A stretch of DNA of 64,000 nt from Prochlorococcus sp. AG-409-J16. GTDB lineage: Bacteria > Cyanobacteriota > Cyanobacteriia > PCC-6307 > Cyanobiaceae. Made by a program: the position numbers and the translations under genes. Numbering within the stretch: the stretch's first letter is position 1; every line of letters begins with the position of its first letter. The DNA lies in NCBI GenBank assembly GCA_003215655.1, contig QCKB01000004.1, forward strand, positions 62,001-126,000, read 5' to 3'. Positions 46,790 to 55,403 of the stretch are shown here, in pieces. Under the pieces are notes generated by a model, which was not told the DNA's origin, made no database searches, and saw only the letters and a list, made by a program, of their open reading frames with translations.

Positions 46790-48370
46790 TTATTCCCACT
46801 CAATTGTACCAGGTGGTTTACTAGTTATATCAAAAACAACTCTATTAATACCTTTGACTTCATTGACAATTCTGTTAGATATTATCTCCAGCAGGTCATT
46901 CGGCAAGCGAGACCAATCTGCTGTCATTCCATCTTCACTAGATACACATCTAACAACTATTGGCCAAGCATAGGTTCGTTGATCCCCCATAACACCGACC
47001 GAGCAAACAGGAAGCAAAACTGCGAAAGCCTGCCATACATCATGGTATAAACCACCTTTTTTGATTTCCTCTCTAACAATTAAATCTGCATCTCTAAGAC
47101 AATTCAACTTTTCATTAGTAACTTCTCCTAAAATCCGAATTGCCAAACCTGGACCTGGAAAAGGATGACGACTAACAATCTCCTCAGGTAATCCCAATGA
47201 TCTGCCAACCTTGCGGACTTCATCTTTAAATAAGCGCCTAAGTGGCTCAACCAATTTAAACTGTAAGTCCTTAGGTAAACCACCAACATTGTGATGGCTT
47301 TTTATCTTTACAGCAACTCTTTCTCCTGTCTTCGAATCAATATTGGTTGCTGCACTTTCAATGACATCAGGATAAAGAGTTCCCTGTGCTAAGTAATCAA
47401 ATGGTCCTAAACGAGCACTCTCTTCCTCAAAAACTCTAATAAATTCAGTGCCTATAATCTTTCTTTTTTGCTCAGGATCAGTAATTTTCTCAAGTTTTGA
47501 TATAAAACGCTCTCTAGCATTAATATATTGAACATTAATATGAAATTTTTGATCAAAGAATTCCATAAGGAATTCAGGCTCACCTTTTCGCATAAAACCT
47601 TGATCAATAAACATACATGTCAATTGATCACCTATTGCTTTATGAAGTAGAAACGCAAGGGTTGAAGAATCAACACCACCAGACAAGGCAAGTAATACCC
47701 TCTTTTTCCCAACTTGACTTCTAACATTGCTTATAGCCTCTTCAATAAATGCAGTAGTTGTCCAATCAGGCTCACAACCACAAATATGGTAAACAAAATT
47801 TCTTATTAGAAGCATTCCATCAGTGGAATGTACAACCTCTGGATGAAATTGAACTCCATATAGCCTACGAGAATGTGCTGCAATTGCTGCCTCAGATGTG
47901 TTCGAAGTATGTGCTAAACGAACAAAGCCCTCTGGCAAACTCTTTACTGAATCACCATGACTCATCCACATAGTTGAACCACTAGCAACATTAGTCAACA
48001 ATTCTTTGGGGTCATCAACCTGAAGAGGTGCTTTCCCATACTCAGCTTTACCTGTAGCTGGTTCAACTAAGCCTCCCAACTGATGAACCATTAATTGCAT
48101 TCCATAGCAGACACCAAGAATCGGTATTCCTAATCTCCAAATAGCTGCATCACATATAGGAGCAGCCTCCTCATAAACTGATTTTGGTCCTCCACTAAGG
48201 ATTATTCCCTTAGGAGCCAAATCTCGAAGCTTCTCAGCTGATGTTGTATGGCTCATCACTAAGGAATAAACCTCAGTCTCTCGAATACGTCGAGCAATCA
48301 GCTCGGAATACTGTGATCCAAAGTCAAGAATGATAATTGCTGGTGAGCGATCAGATTGAAAATTATGCAT
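46790..48370 (-). CDS. guaA: GMP synthase (glutamine-hydrolysing)
   Basis: GuaA converts XMP to GMP. The class I glutamine amidotransferase domain has the nucleophile Cys88 in GVCYGMQLM and the triad histidine in YGVQFHPEV. The ATP-pyrophosphatase domain begins at [12 protein letters not shown] (PP-loop), and the dimerisation domain ends KPPGTIEWE, the standard C-terminus. 526 residues. The upstream gene on the strand is cbiD, with a 36-base gap. Confidence 0.97.
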   Translation of the reverse strand: MHNFQSDRSPAIIILDFGSQYSELIARRIRETEVYSLVMSHTTSAEKLRDLAPKGIILSGGPKSVYEEAAPICDAAIWRLGIPILGVCYGMQLMVHQLGGLVEPATGKAEYGKAPLQVDDPKELLTNVASGSTMWMSHGDSVKSLPEGFVRLAHTSNTSEAAIAAHSRRLYGVQFHPEVVHSTDGMLLIRNFVYHICGCEPDWTTTAFIEEAISNVRSQVGKKRVLLALSGGVDSSTLAFLLHKAIGDQLTCMFIDQGFMRKGEPEFLMEFFDQKFHINVQYINARERFISKLEKITDPEQKRKIIGTEFIRVFEEESARLGPFDYLAQGTLYPDVIESAATNIDSKTGERVAVKIKSHHNVGGLPKDLQFKLVEPLRRLFKDEVRKVGRSLGLPEEIVSRHPFPGPGLAIRILGEVTNEKLNCLRDADLIVREEIKKGGLYHDVWQAFAVLLPVCSVGVMGDQRTYAWPIVVRCVSSEDGMTADWSRLPNDLLEIISNRIVNEVKGINRVVFDITSKPPGTIEWE

Positions 48371-48406
48371 ATGATCGAAAAACGAATCTTCAGGTTAAAT
48401 AGATCA

Positions 48407-49510
48407 TTATGAAAAGTCTTCTAGACAACCGCCCAAAGCCAACAATTGCCTAGCTCCGTTTTTGCCAGTCCATCGCAAGCGCCTCCGTCGATCAAATAAA
48501 GCTGATCCTATTGAAATAGGCCAAATCCCATAATTAGCAAGGTATTTAGTACTGCGTTTCTCCACTTCCGAAGCAATTCGAAACCATAACTTACTTGCCA
48601 AATCAGAGTTCACAGACTCAACCGCAATCAAAGCTTCTTCTATAGATACTGACTGGTTGATAACTTCGATTAAATCTATTGGCAGATTTTCTTTAATTGC
48701 TAAAGAAGTCAAAACCTCAATCCGTCCATCAGCTAAATGATGATGTGTATGAAAAATTCCACCTGCTAATTTAACTAATTTTCCGTGATAACCAAATAAC
48801 AAAAGCTCCTTTACACCTGACTCAGCTGCAGCAACTAATAAAGGGCCCAACCAGTTGCCTACTTTCAAAATAGGTTGGCTATCTAAACCTAATTGCTTCA
48901 CCAAAGCCAAACCATTCTCGCCTATCACAAAGGTTAAAGAGCCACCAAAATCACTTCGATTGCATTGATCTCTTAATAAATAGAGATTCTCCTTAAGCTT
49001 TTCAGGAGAAGCACTTGATTGAATCTCTGCCTGGGTCCCAATTAAGGCTAAACCTTCAACAACACCAAAGGCTTCATTGCTAGTGCGTTGAGCCAGTTCC
49101 CGGCCTTTAGGTATTACAACTTCAACACGCAAACAACGACCACTTGGAACCAAAGAACGAAGATTTCGCCTAAGGAGTTGCAGAGCAAAGTCTGAAATAC
49201 ATGTTTCACCTCCTGGACCCAGCGTTCCAACACCCATGCCAGGTACCAGTTCTAACCAATTTTCAAGATCATCATCCTTTGGACTAATCCATTCAACAAA
49301 AACCCAAACCTCCAAATCTCTTGTGAGATCTATTCCTGCACATGAATTGCAGTGACTGATTGCTATAGCTTGACAACCACCTGAGAACAAAATGGCTTTT
49401 GAAATAGGCACAGAAATTTCTTCTTCCCTATTTGGCAAATCAAGAGACTGATTCGGTTTAAAAGAATGACCAATCAAAATTTCAGTAGCAGCTCTCGCTG
49501 CTGCTACCAC
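48407..49510 (-). CDS. cbiD: Cobalt-precorrin-5B (C1)-methyltransferase
   Basis: CbiD methylates C1 in the anaerobic (early-cobalt) corrin pathway. The start MVAAARAATEILIGHSF and the motifs VEVVIPKGRELAQRTSNEAFG, FGYHGKLVKLAGGIFHTHHH and VTVG-like LTFVIGENGLALVKQLGL fit CbiD. The family is specific to the early-cobalt route, and with cobH at 16.6 kb it marks a B12-producing genome. Length 367. There may be a slightly later start, since the first ~10 residues are short relative to some homologues. Confidence 0.93.
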   Translation of the reverse strand: MVAAARAATEILIGHSFKPNQSLDLPNREEEISVPISKAILFSGGCQAIAISHCNSCAGIDLTRDLEVWVFVEWISPKDDDLENWLELVPGMGVGTLGPGGETCISDFALQLLRRNLRSLVPSGRCLRVEVVIPKGRELAQRTSNEAFGVVEGLALIGTQAEIQSSASPEKLKENLYLLRDQCNRSDFGGSLTFVIGENGLALVKQLGLDSQPILKVGNWLGPLLVAAAESGVKELLLFGYHGKLVKLAGGIFHTHHHLADGRIEVLTSLAIKENLPIDLIEVINQSVSIEEALIAVESVNSDLASKLWFRIASEVEKRSTKYLANYGIWPISIGSALFDRRRRLRWTGKNGARQLLALGGCLEDFS

Positions 49511-49614
49511 CCATATTGGAAGTATCCATCCTTGTGAATTTGATGTTGAATGCTCGATGAAAGACCTCTAAAAAAAATTATTTTTTAAAATAGGTGATCA
49601 ACAACATCTAAAAC

Positions 49615-50763
49615 GTGCAGGAGAAACTGAGCCTAATGATCCCAGGACCGACTCCGGTTCCTGAAAGAGTCTTGACTGCATTGGGACGCCATCCAATAGG
49701 GCATCGCAGCAAGGAATTTCAAGCATTAGTTGAACGCACTAACAAACAACTTCGATGGTTACACCAAACAGAAGAAGAGGTATTAGTCATTACTGGTAGC
49801 GGTACAGCAGCAATGGAGGCAGGAATAATTAACACTCTGAGAAAAGGAGATAAAGTCCTTTGCGGAGAAAATGGAAAATTTGGCGAGCGCTGGGTCAAAG
49901 TCGCCAAAGCCTATGGTCTTGAAGTAGAAGTTATTCAATCAGCATGGGGAACTCCTCTTGAAACAGACACATTTAAGGAAAGACTTGAAAAAGATATTAA
50001 CAAAGAAATTCGTGCTGTAATTATTACCCACTCAGAAACATCTACTGGAGTAATAAATGACCTAGAAGTAATTAGCCAGCACGTAAAAAAACATGGGAAA
50101 GCATTAACTATTGCCGATTGTGTTACAAGTCTAGGTGCATGCAATGTACCTATGGATGCATGGGGAATAGATGTAATTGCATCTGGTTCACAAAAAGGTT
50201 ATATGATGCCGCCTGGCCTAAGTTTTGTTGCATTAAGCCAAAGAGCATGGCAAGCATATAAAAAATCAGATTTACCTAAATTTTACTTAGACCTTGGTCA
50301 ATACTTAAAAGCAGCTAAGAATAACAGCAATCCATTCACTCCATCAGTAAATCTTTATTTTGCTATGGAAAAAGCTCTAGAAATGATGGAAAAAGAAGGC
50401 TTAAAAAATATTTTTTCAAGACATGCTCGACATCGATCAGCTATACAAGCTGCAATGAAAGCTATCGGACTTCCTTTATTTGCTGACGAAATTCATGGCA
50501 GCCCCGCAATTACTGCTGTAGCACCAGAAGATTTTGATGCAGAGTTACTTCGTAAAATTGTAAAAGAAAATTTCGACATCCTTCTTGCAGGTGGTCAGGA
50601 TCATCTCAAGGGAAAAATTTTCAGAATAGGTCATCTAGGCTTTGTAAATGATAGAGATATACTTACAGCCATAGCCGCAATCGAAACGTCCGTCCATTCA
50701 TTAGGAGCTGGTAAAAACAAGCTAGGAGAAGGGCTAAGGGCTGCTTCAGATCATATTATTTAG
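49615..50763 (+). CDS. Serine/alanine-glyoxylate aminotransferase (class V, PLP)
   Basis: A class V PLP aminotransferase of 382 residues: MIPGPTPVPERVL and GRHPIGHRSKEF at the N-terminus and the PLP lysine Lys194 in IASGSQKGYMMPPGLS. THSETSTG and DCVTSLGA are the cofactor-binding turns of serine-glyoxylate and alanine-glyoxylate aminotransferases. It would serve in photorespiratory glycolate recycling. Older annotation often calls it the small subunit of a soluble hydrogenase, which is a misnomer. The frame starts with GTG at 49615; the first ATG (the M of MIPGPTP) is at codon 8, too late for the N-terminal strand, so GTG is preferred. Confidence 0.92.
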   Translation: MQEKLSLMIPGPTPVPERVLTALGRHPIGHRSKEFQALVERTNKQLRWLHQTEEEVLVITGSGTAAMEAGIINTLRKGDKVLCGENGKFGERWVKVAKAYGLEVEVIQSAWGTPLETDTFKERLEKDINKEIRAVIITHSETSTGVINDLEVISQHVKKHGKALTIADCVTSLGACNVPMDAWGIDVIASGSQKGYMMPPGLSFVALSQRAWQAYKKSDLPKFYLDLGQYLKAAKNNSNPFTPSVNLYFAMEKALEMMEKEGLKNIFSRHARHRSAIQAAMKAIGLPLFADEIHGSPAITAVAPEDFDAELLRKIVKENFDILLAGGQDHLKGKIFRIGHLGFVNDRDILTAIAAIETSVHSLGAGKNKLGEGLRAASDHII

Positions 50764-50786
50764 TAAAACTTAGGAAATCAAAGGTA

Positions 50787-50792
50787 TATAAT
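50787..50792 (+). promoter_or_regulatory. -10-like box upstream of tRNA-Gly(CCC)
   Basis: TATAAT matches the bacterial -10 consensus exactly, 19 bases before the mature tRNA start. The AT-rich region after the preceding gene makes chance matches likely, and no clear -35 hexamer is seen. Confidence 0.4.
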
Positions 50793-50811
50793 ATTATAGA
50801 ATTAAAAAATT

Positions 50812-50883
50812 GCGGGTGTAATTCAGCGGTAGAATGTCAGCTTCCCAAGCTGAACGTCGCCGGTTCAAATCCGGTCACCCGCT
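50812..50883 (+). tRNA. tRNA-Gly (anticodon CCC)
   Basis: The cloverleaf is complete: acceptor GCGGGTG with CACCCGC, D arm ATTC-AGCGGTA-GAAT, anticodon stem TCAGC with GCTGA around loop TTCCCAA (anticodon CCC), and T arm GCCGG-TTCAAAT-CCGGT. The discriminator is U, and CCA is not encoded. It reads GGG codons. It is the second glycine tRNA in this window and 38 kb from the GCC form. Confidence 0.95.
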
Positions 50884-50920
50884 TATCTAAAAATAATCTC
50901 ATTAGATTAATACAAAATTA

Positions 50921-51112
50921 TTAATTTCTAGGCTTTATTAATTGCAAAACTTGAGGGCCTACTGCTCCTGCTCGTCGCTCTTGATCAAGAGCCTTAAGGA
51001 TTAAGATACCTGCTGCTTGCAAATCCCCTGCTTCTGCATGAGCACAAGCAGAATCAAAGAAATTATGTGCAGCTTTGAAACATTCTTCACGTTTTCTTTG
51101 AACAATATTCAT
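50921..51112 (-). CDS. Small conserved hypothetical protein
   Basis: The 63-residue product is mostly helical: REECFKAAHNFFDSACAHAE followed by GDLQAAGILILKALDQERR. The pair of helices resembles a single TPR-like hairpin. It has no signal or membrane segment. I know no function. The start ATG is at 51112. It ends 37 bases from tRNA-Gly on the other strand. Confidence 0.65.
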   Translation of the reverse strand: MNIVQRKREECFKAAHNFFDSACAHAEAGDLQAAGILILKALDQERRAGAVGPQVLQLIKPRN

Positions 51113-51275
51113 TCTTGATGGTGAAAACTAAAGGAATGATGTCAAGAACACTCAGGTCAAGCCCTTTACTAGAACTTTAACCTAATTAGTTTGAAGCGCT
51201 GCAAATTAAGCAACATTAATTAGAGAAATTTTATTCACCATGAATTGGATCGAAATAAAAGTAAAGGGTTTTATT

Positions 51276-51503
51276 TCAAGTCCCTGGTTCCTCTATGTTT
51301 CCGCCAAGCTCAGCAATTTGGGCTCGTAAGAGTTTAGAACGGATTTGATCACCTCGAGTCTCAGCAATAGCCAACGCAAATTCGAGTTTTTCTAAATGAT
51401 GACCACCCTCATAAAAAGCCTTCGAATGATAAGTTTTTGGCAATCCAGAGATATGAGATTGCCTAAAGTCTGAATTAACTGAGGCAGAAATGGTGGAAGC
51501 CAT
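51276..51503 (-). CDS. Small conserved hypothetical protein
   Basis: The 75-residue product has a Ser-rich N-terminus and a likely helical pair (GGHHLEKLEFALAIAETRG and IRSKLLRAQIAELGG). Unknown function. Immediately before the start, on the coding strand, is a run of ten A (51511-51520), so initiation may be affected by slippage there. It is 38 bases downstream of the stop of 51542-51832 on the same strand, so the two may be co-transcribed. Confidence 0.65.
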   Translation of the reverse strand: MASTISASVNSDFRQSHISGLPKTYHSKAFYEGGHHLEKLEFALAIAETRGDQIRSKLLRAQIAELGGNIEEPGT

Positions 51504-51541
51504 GGTTGCCTTTTTTTTTTATTTTGGCACTTTACGTGCTC

Positions 51542-51832
51542 TTATGCAGCCATAGGAACTTCTTCTTCAGTCCATGACTGATCATTATCAGTTGACTGAT
51601 CAGAACTCTCTAGTAACTCTTGACACTCCCGCATCAATTGCTCGACACCATCAAGAATCGCCATTTCCTCATCAGCAGGAACATCATCTTTATTAGTTAA
51701 CTGAATTTCCAAAGCCTCCTGACGCTGCTCAAGCTTCACCAATCGCTGAGAAAGTGCGGTAATCGTTTGAGCCAAGTCCTCTGCAGTGCGAGTAATACGA
51801 AAAGAGCAATTCGAAGATGAAGAAGACATCAT
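51542..51832 (-). CDS. Small hypothetical protein with coiled-coil segment
   Basis: The open frame extends to an ATG at 51880, but the first 16 codons (rich in Leu, Cys and Val) look like leader DNA. The natural start is the double ATG at 51832/51829 before a Ser-rich segment. The 96-residue protein has a helix RTAEDLAQTITALSQRLVKL continuing into LEQRQEALEIQL, a likely coiled coil, and an acidic C-terminus (WTEEEVPMAA). No recognised domain. Confidence 0.6.
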   Translation of the reverse strand: MMSSSSSNCSFRITRTAEDLAQTITALSQRLVKLEQRQEALEIQLTNKDDVPADEEMAILDGVEQLMRECQELLESSDQSTDNDQSWTEEEVPMAA

Positions 51833-51963
51833 AAAAAAAGTACTTGGCCAGATAACAACACATAAACAGAGAAGACTCAAGCCCCAATAAGTGATTATCC
51901 ACTAGAAATCTGCTATCAACCAAAAAAAAATTGGCTGTATCTCCTACGCATCCCTTTGCAACT

Positions 51964-52461
51964 ATGGTCTTATATCTCCTAGAAGGGTCATCAGCCAGGC
52001 TTCTGATGCTTCTTAAAGTATTCCAGCAGCACTAATCGCTGGAGCATTACTGTGGAACAGGGATATTAAGCATGAGCGGGCAAATTGAAGTCGCTCTATG
52101 ACCAGATGGAACAAAAACCTTACTTCAAATCGGTATAGGAACTTTAATTGGAACACCATTAACTAGAGATTTTTTTGAACAATTACAAGCCTTTTGGTAG
52201 CCCGCTTTAGTAATCACTATGAGTCTTGACCTAACAGGAATTGCTGTGGTCTTATGGACCAGCCGATTATTAGGTATAGACCCTTTAATTTTTTTACTAG
52301 AAGCTGGACCCATTGGTATCAGTGGGATCAGCCTAGTAAATTCATAATTCAGTGCTGGGGCAGCTGTACCAGCTCTACATCCTGTGAGGTTAATTACAGT
52401 TCTACTAGTGATACAGCTAATAGCAAAATTCTTAATTCGTTTAAGGATTAGCAATCTTTGA
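51964..52461 (+). pseudogene. Degenerate AbrB-family membrane protein gene
   Basis: Three reading frames together rebuild one small membrane protein of about 165 residues. The first piece reads MVLYLLEGSSARLLML (51964 onward), and a frame shift near 52017 leads to IPAALIAGALL (52020). A second shift at 52070 leads to MSGQIEVAL (52072). After that come three in-frame stops: TGA at 52099, TAG at 52198 and TAA at 52345. Between them read LLQIGIGTLIGTPLTRDFF, PALVITMSLDLTGIAVVLW, LLGIDPLIFLL and RLITVLLVIQLIAKFLIRL, ending at TGA 52459-52461. The order of these segments matches the AbrB / 'putative ammonia monooxygenase' repeat found in many bacteria. The gene is decayed and not functional. Confidence 0.8.
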
Positions 52462-52520
52462 ACTTCTATGGACAGGAAGCAAAAAATCGATAATTTAATG
52501 AATATGAATCATTAACTTTC

Positions 52521-52907
52521 ATGGTCAAAAATCGATATTGGCTTGCTTTTAATCTTGCCTTAATAAGCCTTGCCAGTTTAATTCTCAATCCTCAGGCTAG
52601 CCATAGTCGCCCTAAAGATACTGGTGGGAAAGGAGCTCAAATTTACTGCTATATGAGAGAAACCGGAAACAAACATGAAGTCAGCTGGAATGCTGCATAT
52701 GCGTTAATCAAACGTCAAAGTAATAGCATCTTCAAAACATCACCTAAACACGCAGCTGTAATGATTATTGAATCAGTAGTAGAAGAACCTAACGATTACC
52801 CTGATTGCGGGAGATACCTTGGTGAACTTTTTGGTGGGAAAATAGTAGAAGATGAAATGACAAAAAGTAGTGGCAAGTCTTCGGGTGAAAACAGATATAA
52901 TTTTTAG
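52521..52907 (+). CDS. Small secreted hypothetical protein of picocyanobacteria
   Basis: The N-terminus is a signal peptide (about residues 1-29, FNLALISLASLILNPQASHS). The mature part of about 100 residues has two cysteines (YCYMRETGNKHEVSWNAAY and DYPDCGRYLGELFGG) that could form a disulfide, then a Lys/Ser tail. Family and role unknown. The gene sits just after the AbrB pseudogene on the same strand and converges on the helicase gene. Confidence 0.72.
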   Translation: MVKNRYWLAFNLALISLASLILNPQASHSRPKDTGGKGAQIYCYMRETGNKHEVSWNAAYALIKRQSNSIFKTSPKHAAVMIIESVVEEPNDYPDCGRYLGELFGGKIVEDEMTKSSGKSSGENRYNF

Positions 52908-52959
52908 ATTATCAATTAATAATAGCTAAAAAAATAGTTATCAATCATATAAAAGAAGT

Positions 52960-54522
52960 TCATTTATAAAAATCATCCAAATAAAGGTCAATAGTTTTAA
53001 TTAAAGATGTCGATAAGTTAGCAGTTGAATTTGTACCAAAAACAAGGTCAATAACTTCGGCTTTTCTTTCCAACAATCCATCTACAAGTTTATCAGGGAA
53101 ACCAAGTTTAAACCAATGGCTTATTAAATTGCCATGCATACCTAAACGATGACAGCGATCTTCGGCTTGGATAACATCAGCTGGAGTCCAAGGTCTATCT
53201 AGCAAAATAACATGGTTTGCTTTTTGCAAGTTTAATCCTAAGCCACCAGTTCCATAGGTAGTTAATAATAAGGAGGATTTTCCAGATTGAAATCTTTCAA
53301 CGATTAAATTCCTTTGACGAAGATCAGTCGAACCAATCAAAAGATCACCTCCAAGATTTTGCTTTAAAAGCTTCAATGGACTAATGAAACTGCTAAAGAT
53401 AACAACAGACTGAGAATCAGCCAACAAATCTAATACCAACTTAAATACCGAAGGTAATTTGAATTCCGAAGAAATTTTTCTAACCGCTGTTAAGAAAACT
53501 AAAGCTTCTGCTTCTGATCGAACCAATGTACTGCCTGATCTAGCACGATAATCATCTATTACAATAGATAGCCTGTGCTTAAATCCAATATTTTCAGATC
53601 CAGAGAGTGAAACAATATGATCTTGCCTATTTTTAGATGGTAAATCTAATAAATTAAATTTACTTCTATTCAAAATGAATGGTTTAATTAAAATCCTTAA
53701 CTCAGATAAAGTAATAGCATCCAATGCAGAATTATTGGATGATTGTCTCCTGCAAAACCTTTTTTCAAAGTCTTTTTGATCAAGCGCCAAAGGGTGATTG
53801 ATAGCAGCTAATAAAGGAAACAGTTCAAAAGGCCTACCGTTTTTCATCGGTGTTGCAGTCAACAACCAAATCGCTCTAAGGCAAGGATGACGCGCTAAAC
53901 GCAAAAAAGATTGTGTTCGATTTGCATACAAAGACTGAGCAAAATGGGCTTCATCAACAATCAGCAGAGCGCCAGATGAAGGCAAATCCTTAGGAATCCG
54001 AGCCCAACTATGTAAAACAATTGGGACTCCAACTGCAGTTGCTTCACGAAGCCAATGATCATGCAACCCAACTGGAGCTATAACCATTACGGAGATTGGT
54101 GTCGAACGTGAAATAGCTCGTGCTCCTAAAAGCGCAGTAACACTTTTACCCAGACCCATCTCATCTGCTAACAAAGCCTCTCTTCTCTTTAAAAGCCAAC
54201 TCACACCTGAACATTGATGCGGCAATGGGATTCTTCCATCTGCTAATGGCTTTAAAAGATCTGCATGTCTCATCAAAACGTTATGAGCTGGTAACGATGG
54301 CAAAGGATCCTGATAAAGGGTTAGCCATTCAGCTAAATCATCAGAAACTGCAAAACGATTACCAAGCAAAGCGAGCAAAGGCTCTGCAGCAGTAACTGGG
54401 AATTCCCAACCAATTTTTGGACCCCTACATATCCCTCTTGGCCTAATTTTGCTCAGTTGTGACTGAGTGACCTGATCAAAAGGAAAAACGACCTTCAATA
54501 ACCCACTAGGGCCAAGATCCAA
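52960..54522 (-). CDS. SNF2-family helicase with N-terminal HARP-like segment
   Basis: The 520-residue protein has the SNF2 motor: motif I DEMGLGKS (120-127), motif II DEAH (190-193), LLTATP (220-225), then lobe 2 with TTYGTGGLGLNL (motif V) and QAEDRCHRLG (motif VI). Before the motor, residues 25-66 (RPRGICRGPKIGWEFPVTAA, then LLALLGNRFAVSDDLAEWL) look like a HARP/HARP-like domain, which in SMARCAL1 and ZRANB3 helps rewind DNA and reverse forks. A role in replication-fork or recombination repair is therefore likely. It is divergent from the HNH nuclease gene with a 190-base gap. Confidence 0.85.
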   Translation of the reverse strand: MDLGPSGLLKVVFPFDQVTQSQLSKIRPRGICRGPKIGWEFPVTAAEPLLALLGNRFAVSDDLAEWLTLYQDPLPSLPAHNVLMRHADLLKPLADGRIPLPHQCSGVSWLLKRREALLADEMGLGKSVTALLGARAISRSTPISVMVIAPVGLHDHWLREATAVGVPIVLHSWARIPKDLPSSGALLIVDEAHFAQSLYANRTQSFLRLARHPCLRAIWLLTATPMKNGRPFELFPLLAAINHPLALDQKDFEKRFCRRQSSNNSALDAITLSELRILIKPFILNRSKFNLLDLPSKNRQDHIVSLSGSENIGFKHRLSIVIDDYRARSGSTLVRSEAEALVFLTAVRKISSEFKLPSVFKLVLDLLADSQSVVIFSSFISPLKLLKQNLGGDLLIGSTDLRQRNLIVERFQSGKSSLLLTTYGTGGLGLNLQKANHVILLDRPWTPADVIQAEDRCHRLGMHGNLISHWFKLGFPDKLVDGLLERKAEVIDLVFGTNSTANLSTSLIKTIDLYLDDFYK

Positions 54523-54712
54523 ATAACATCTATGGGAAGGAGTGTTGGAGAAATGCGTTATTTAAAGCAAATATCAATTTACTGGTATCTAAAAAACATG
54601 CAAGAGATAGAAAAAATATCTTTAAATACTTTAAAGTTGAGGGGTTTAGTATTACTGAAAACATTGACTAAAGGCACAAGCACGAGAAACTTGATTCAAC
54701 CTACTTAATCGA

Positions 54713-55144
54713 ATGCACACTAGGGATGCGGTTTTCTTGGAAGATCTATGTCCCAAATTGAAAGTAAGACGATGGAGACAATCACTGCATAACTTTACAG
54801 GGAAAAGTTGTATTTACTGTGGCCAAAGATCTGAGTCAATTGATCATATTTTACCTCAAAGTCGTGGCGGCTTAAGTATTACAGAAAACTGCGTCCCTGC
54901 TTGTCTTTCATGCAATGGGCATAAGTCCAATAATGATGCTTTTGATTGGTATAGACGACAAAGATTTTATGATCCAAGAAGAGCTATGGCTATCCGAGCT
55001 TGGATGGATGGTGACCTAAGGCTCGCTCTAAGATTGTTGCAATGGGCCACACCAAATCAATCCAGAGAAGTCATTAATTTATTAAGCCATCAACAAAAAC
55101 AATCTAATGAAATCAAATCAGAATGGAAACTTCAAACTGCCTAA
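54713..55144 (+). CDS. HNH endonuclease
   Basis: The 143-residue protein carries an HNH nuclease domain at about residues 30-72: zinc-binding Cys33-x2-Cys36 (CIYC), Asp44-His45 (SIDHILPQSRGG), Asn59 (ITENCVPAC), Cys64-x2-Cys67 and the closing Asn68-Gly-His70. The first 30 residues and the C-terminal helices (about 80-135) have no clear match. HNH enzymes of this size include restriction, homing and repair nucleases. Its divergent partner is the helicase; no methyltransferase is nearby, which argues against a simple restriction system. The next gene converges on it. Confidence 0.85.
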   Translation: MHTRDAVFLEDLCPKLKVRRWRQSLHNFTGKSCIYCGQRSESIDHILPQSRGGLSITENCVPACLSCNGHKSNNDAFDWYRRQRFYDPRRAMAIRAWMDGDLRLALRLLQWATPNQSREVINLLSHQQKQSNEIKSEWKLQTA

Positions 55145-55151
55145 ACGTCTA

Positions 55152-55376
55152 TTACCAAACTAAGCAAGCTTCTGAAGAGTTATGCCTTTGACAAATAGAA
55201 GCTTGCTGCAAAGGTGCTTCAGGTGCAAAGGCAATTGCAAATGAAGAAAAAGCAGCAACCATTAAAAGCAAAGCTTTTCCTGGGTTTTGAGGACCACCTC
55301 TCGGACAAGCAAATATTGGAAACTCTTGGTTACGCTGATTAGAAACTGAAATACGAAAAGAAGAACTAGCCATCAA
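55152..55376 (-). CDS. Small conserved hypothetical protein
   Basis: The 74-residue product has a hydrophobic segment near residues 35-55 (ALLLMVAAFSSFAIAFAPE) after a basic Ser/Arg-rich N-terminus, so it is probably membrane-bound or exported. Two cysteines near the C-terminus. No family recognised. The start may be either of two consecutive ATGs. Its last 50 bases carry a perfect 11-bp inverted repeat. Confidence 0.6.
   Translation of the reverse strand: MMASSSFRISVSNQRNQEFPIFACPRGGPQNPGKALLLMVAAFSSFAIAFAPEAPLQQASICQRHNSSEACLVW
55163..55207. repeat. 11-bp perfect inverted repeat at the end of the small gene
   Basis: AGCAAGCTTCT (55163-55173) and AGAAGCTTGCT (55197-55207) are exact inverses separated by 23 bases, just past the HNH stop codon. 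It could act as a bidirectional transcript end signal for the convergent genes, but there is no T-run. Confidence 0.5.
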
Positions 55377-55403
55377 ATTTGATTCACTAATACATTTGTA
55401 CTC

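Noticed and set aside
52125-52454. A 109-codon open frame on the minus strand
   Set aside because: It is the shadow of the AbrB-family pseudogene on the plus strand; its product has no domain pattern and its frame is antisense to the decayed gene.
54553-54708. A 51-codon plus-strand frame between the helicase and HNH genes
   Set aside because: It starts with ATG and has some GGAG upstream, but the composition is plain AT-rich lysine/leucine/isoleucine and it fills the shared promoter region. There is no pattern to support a real protein; conservation would be needed.
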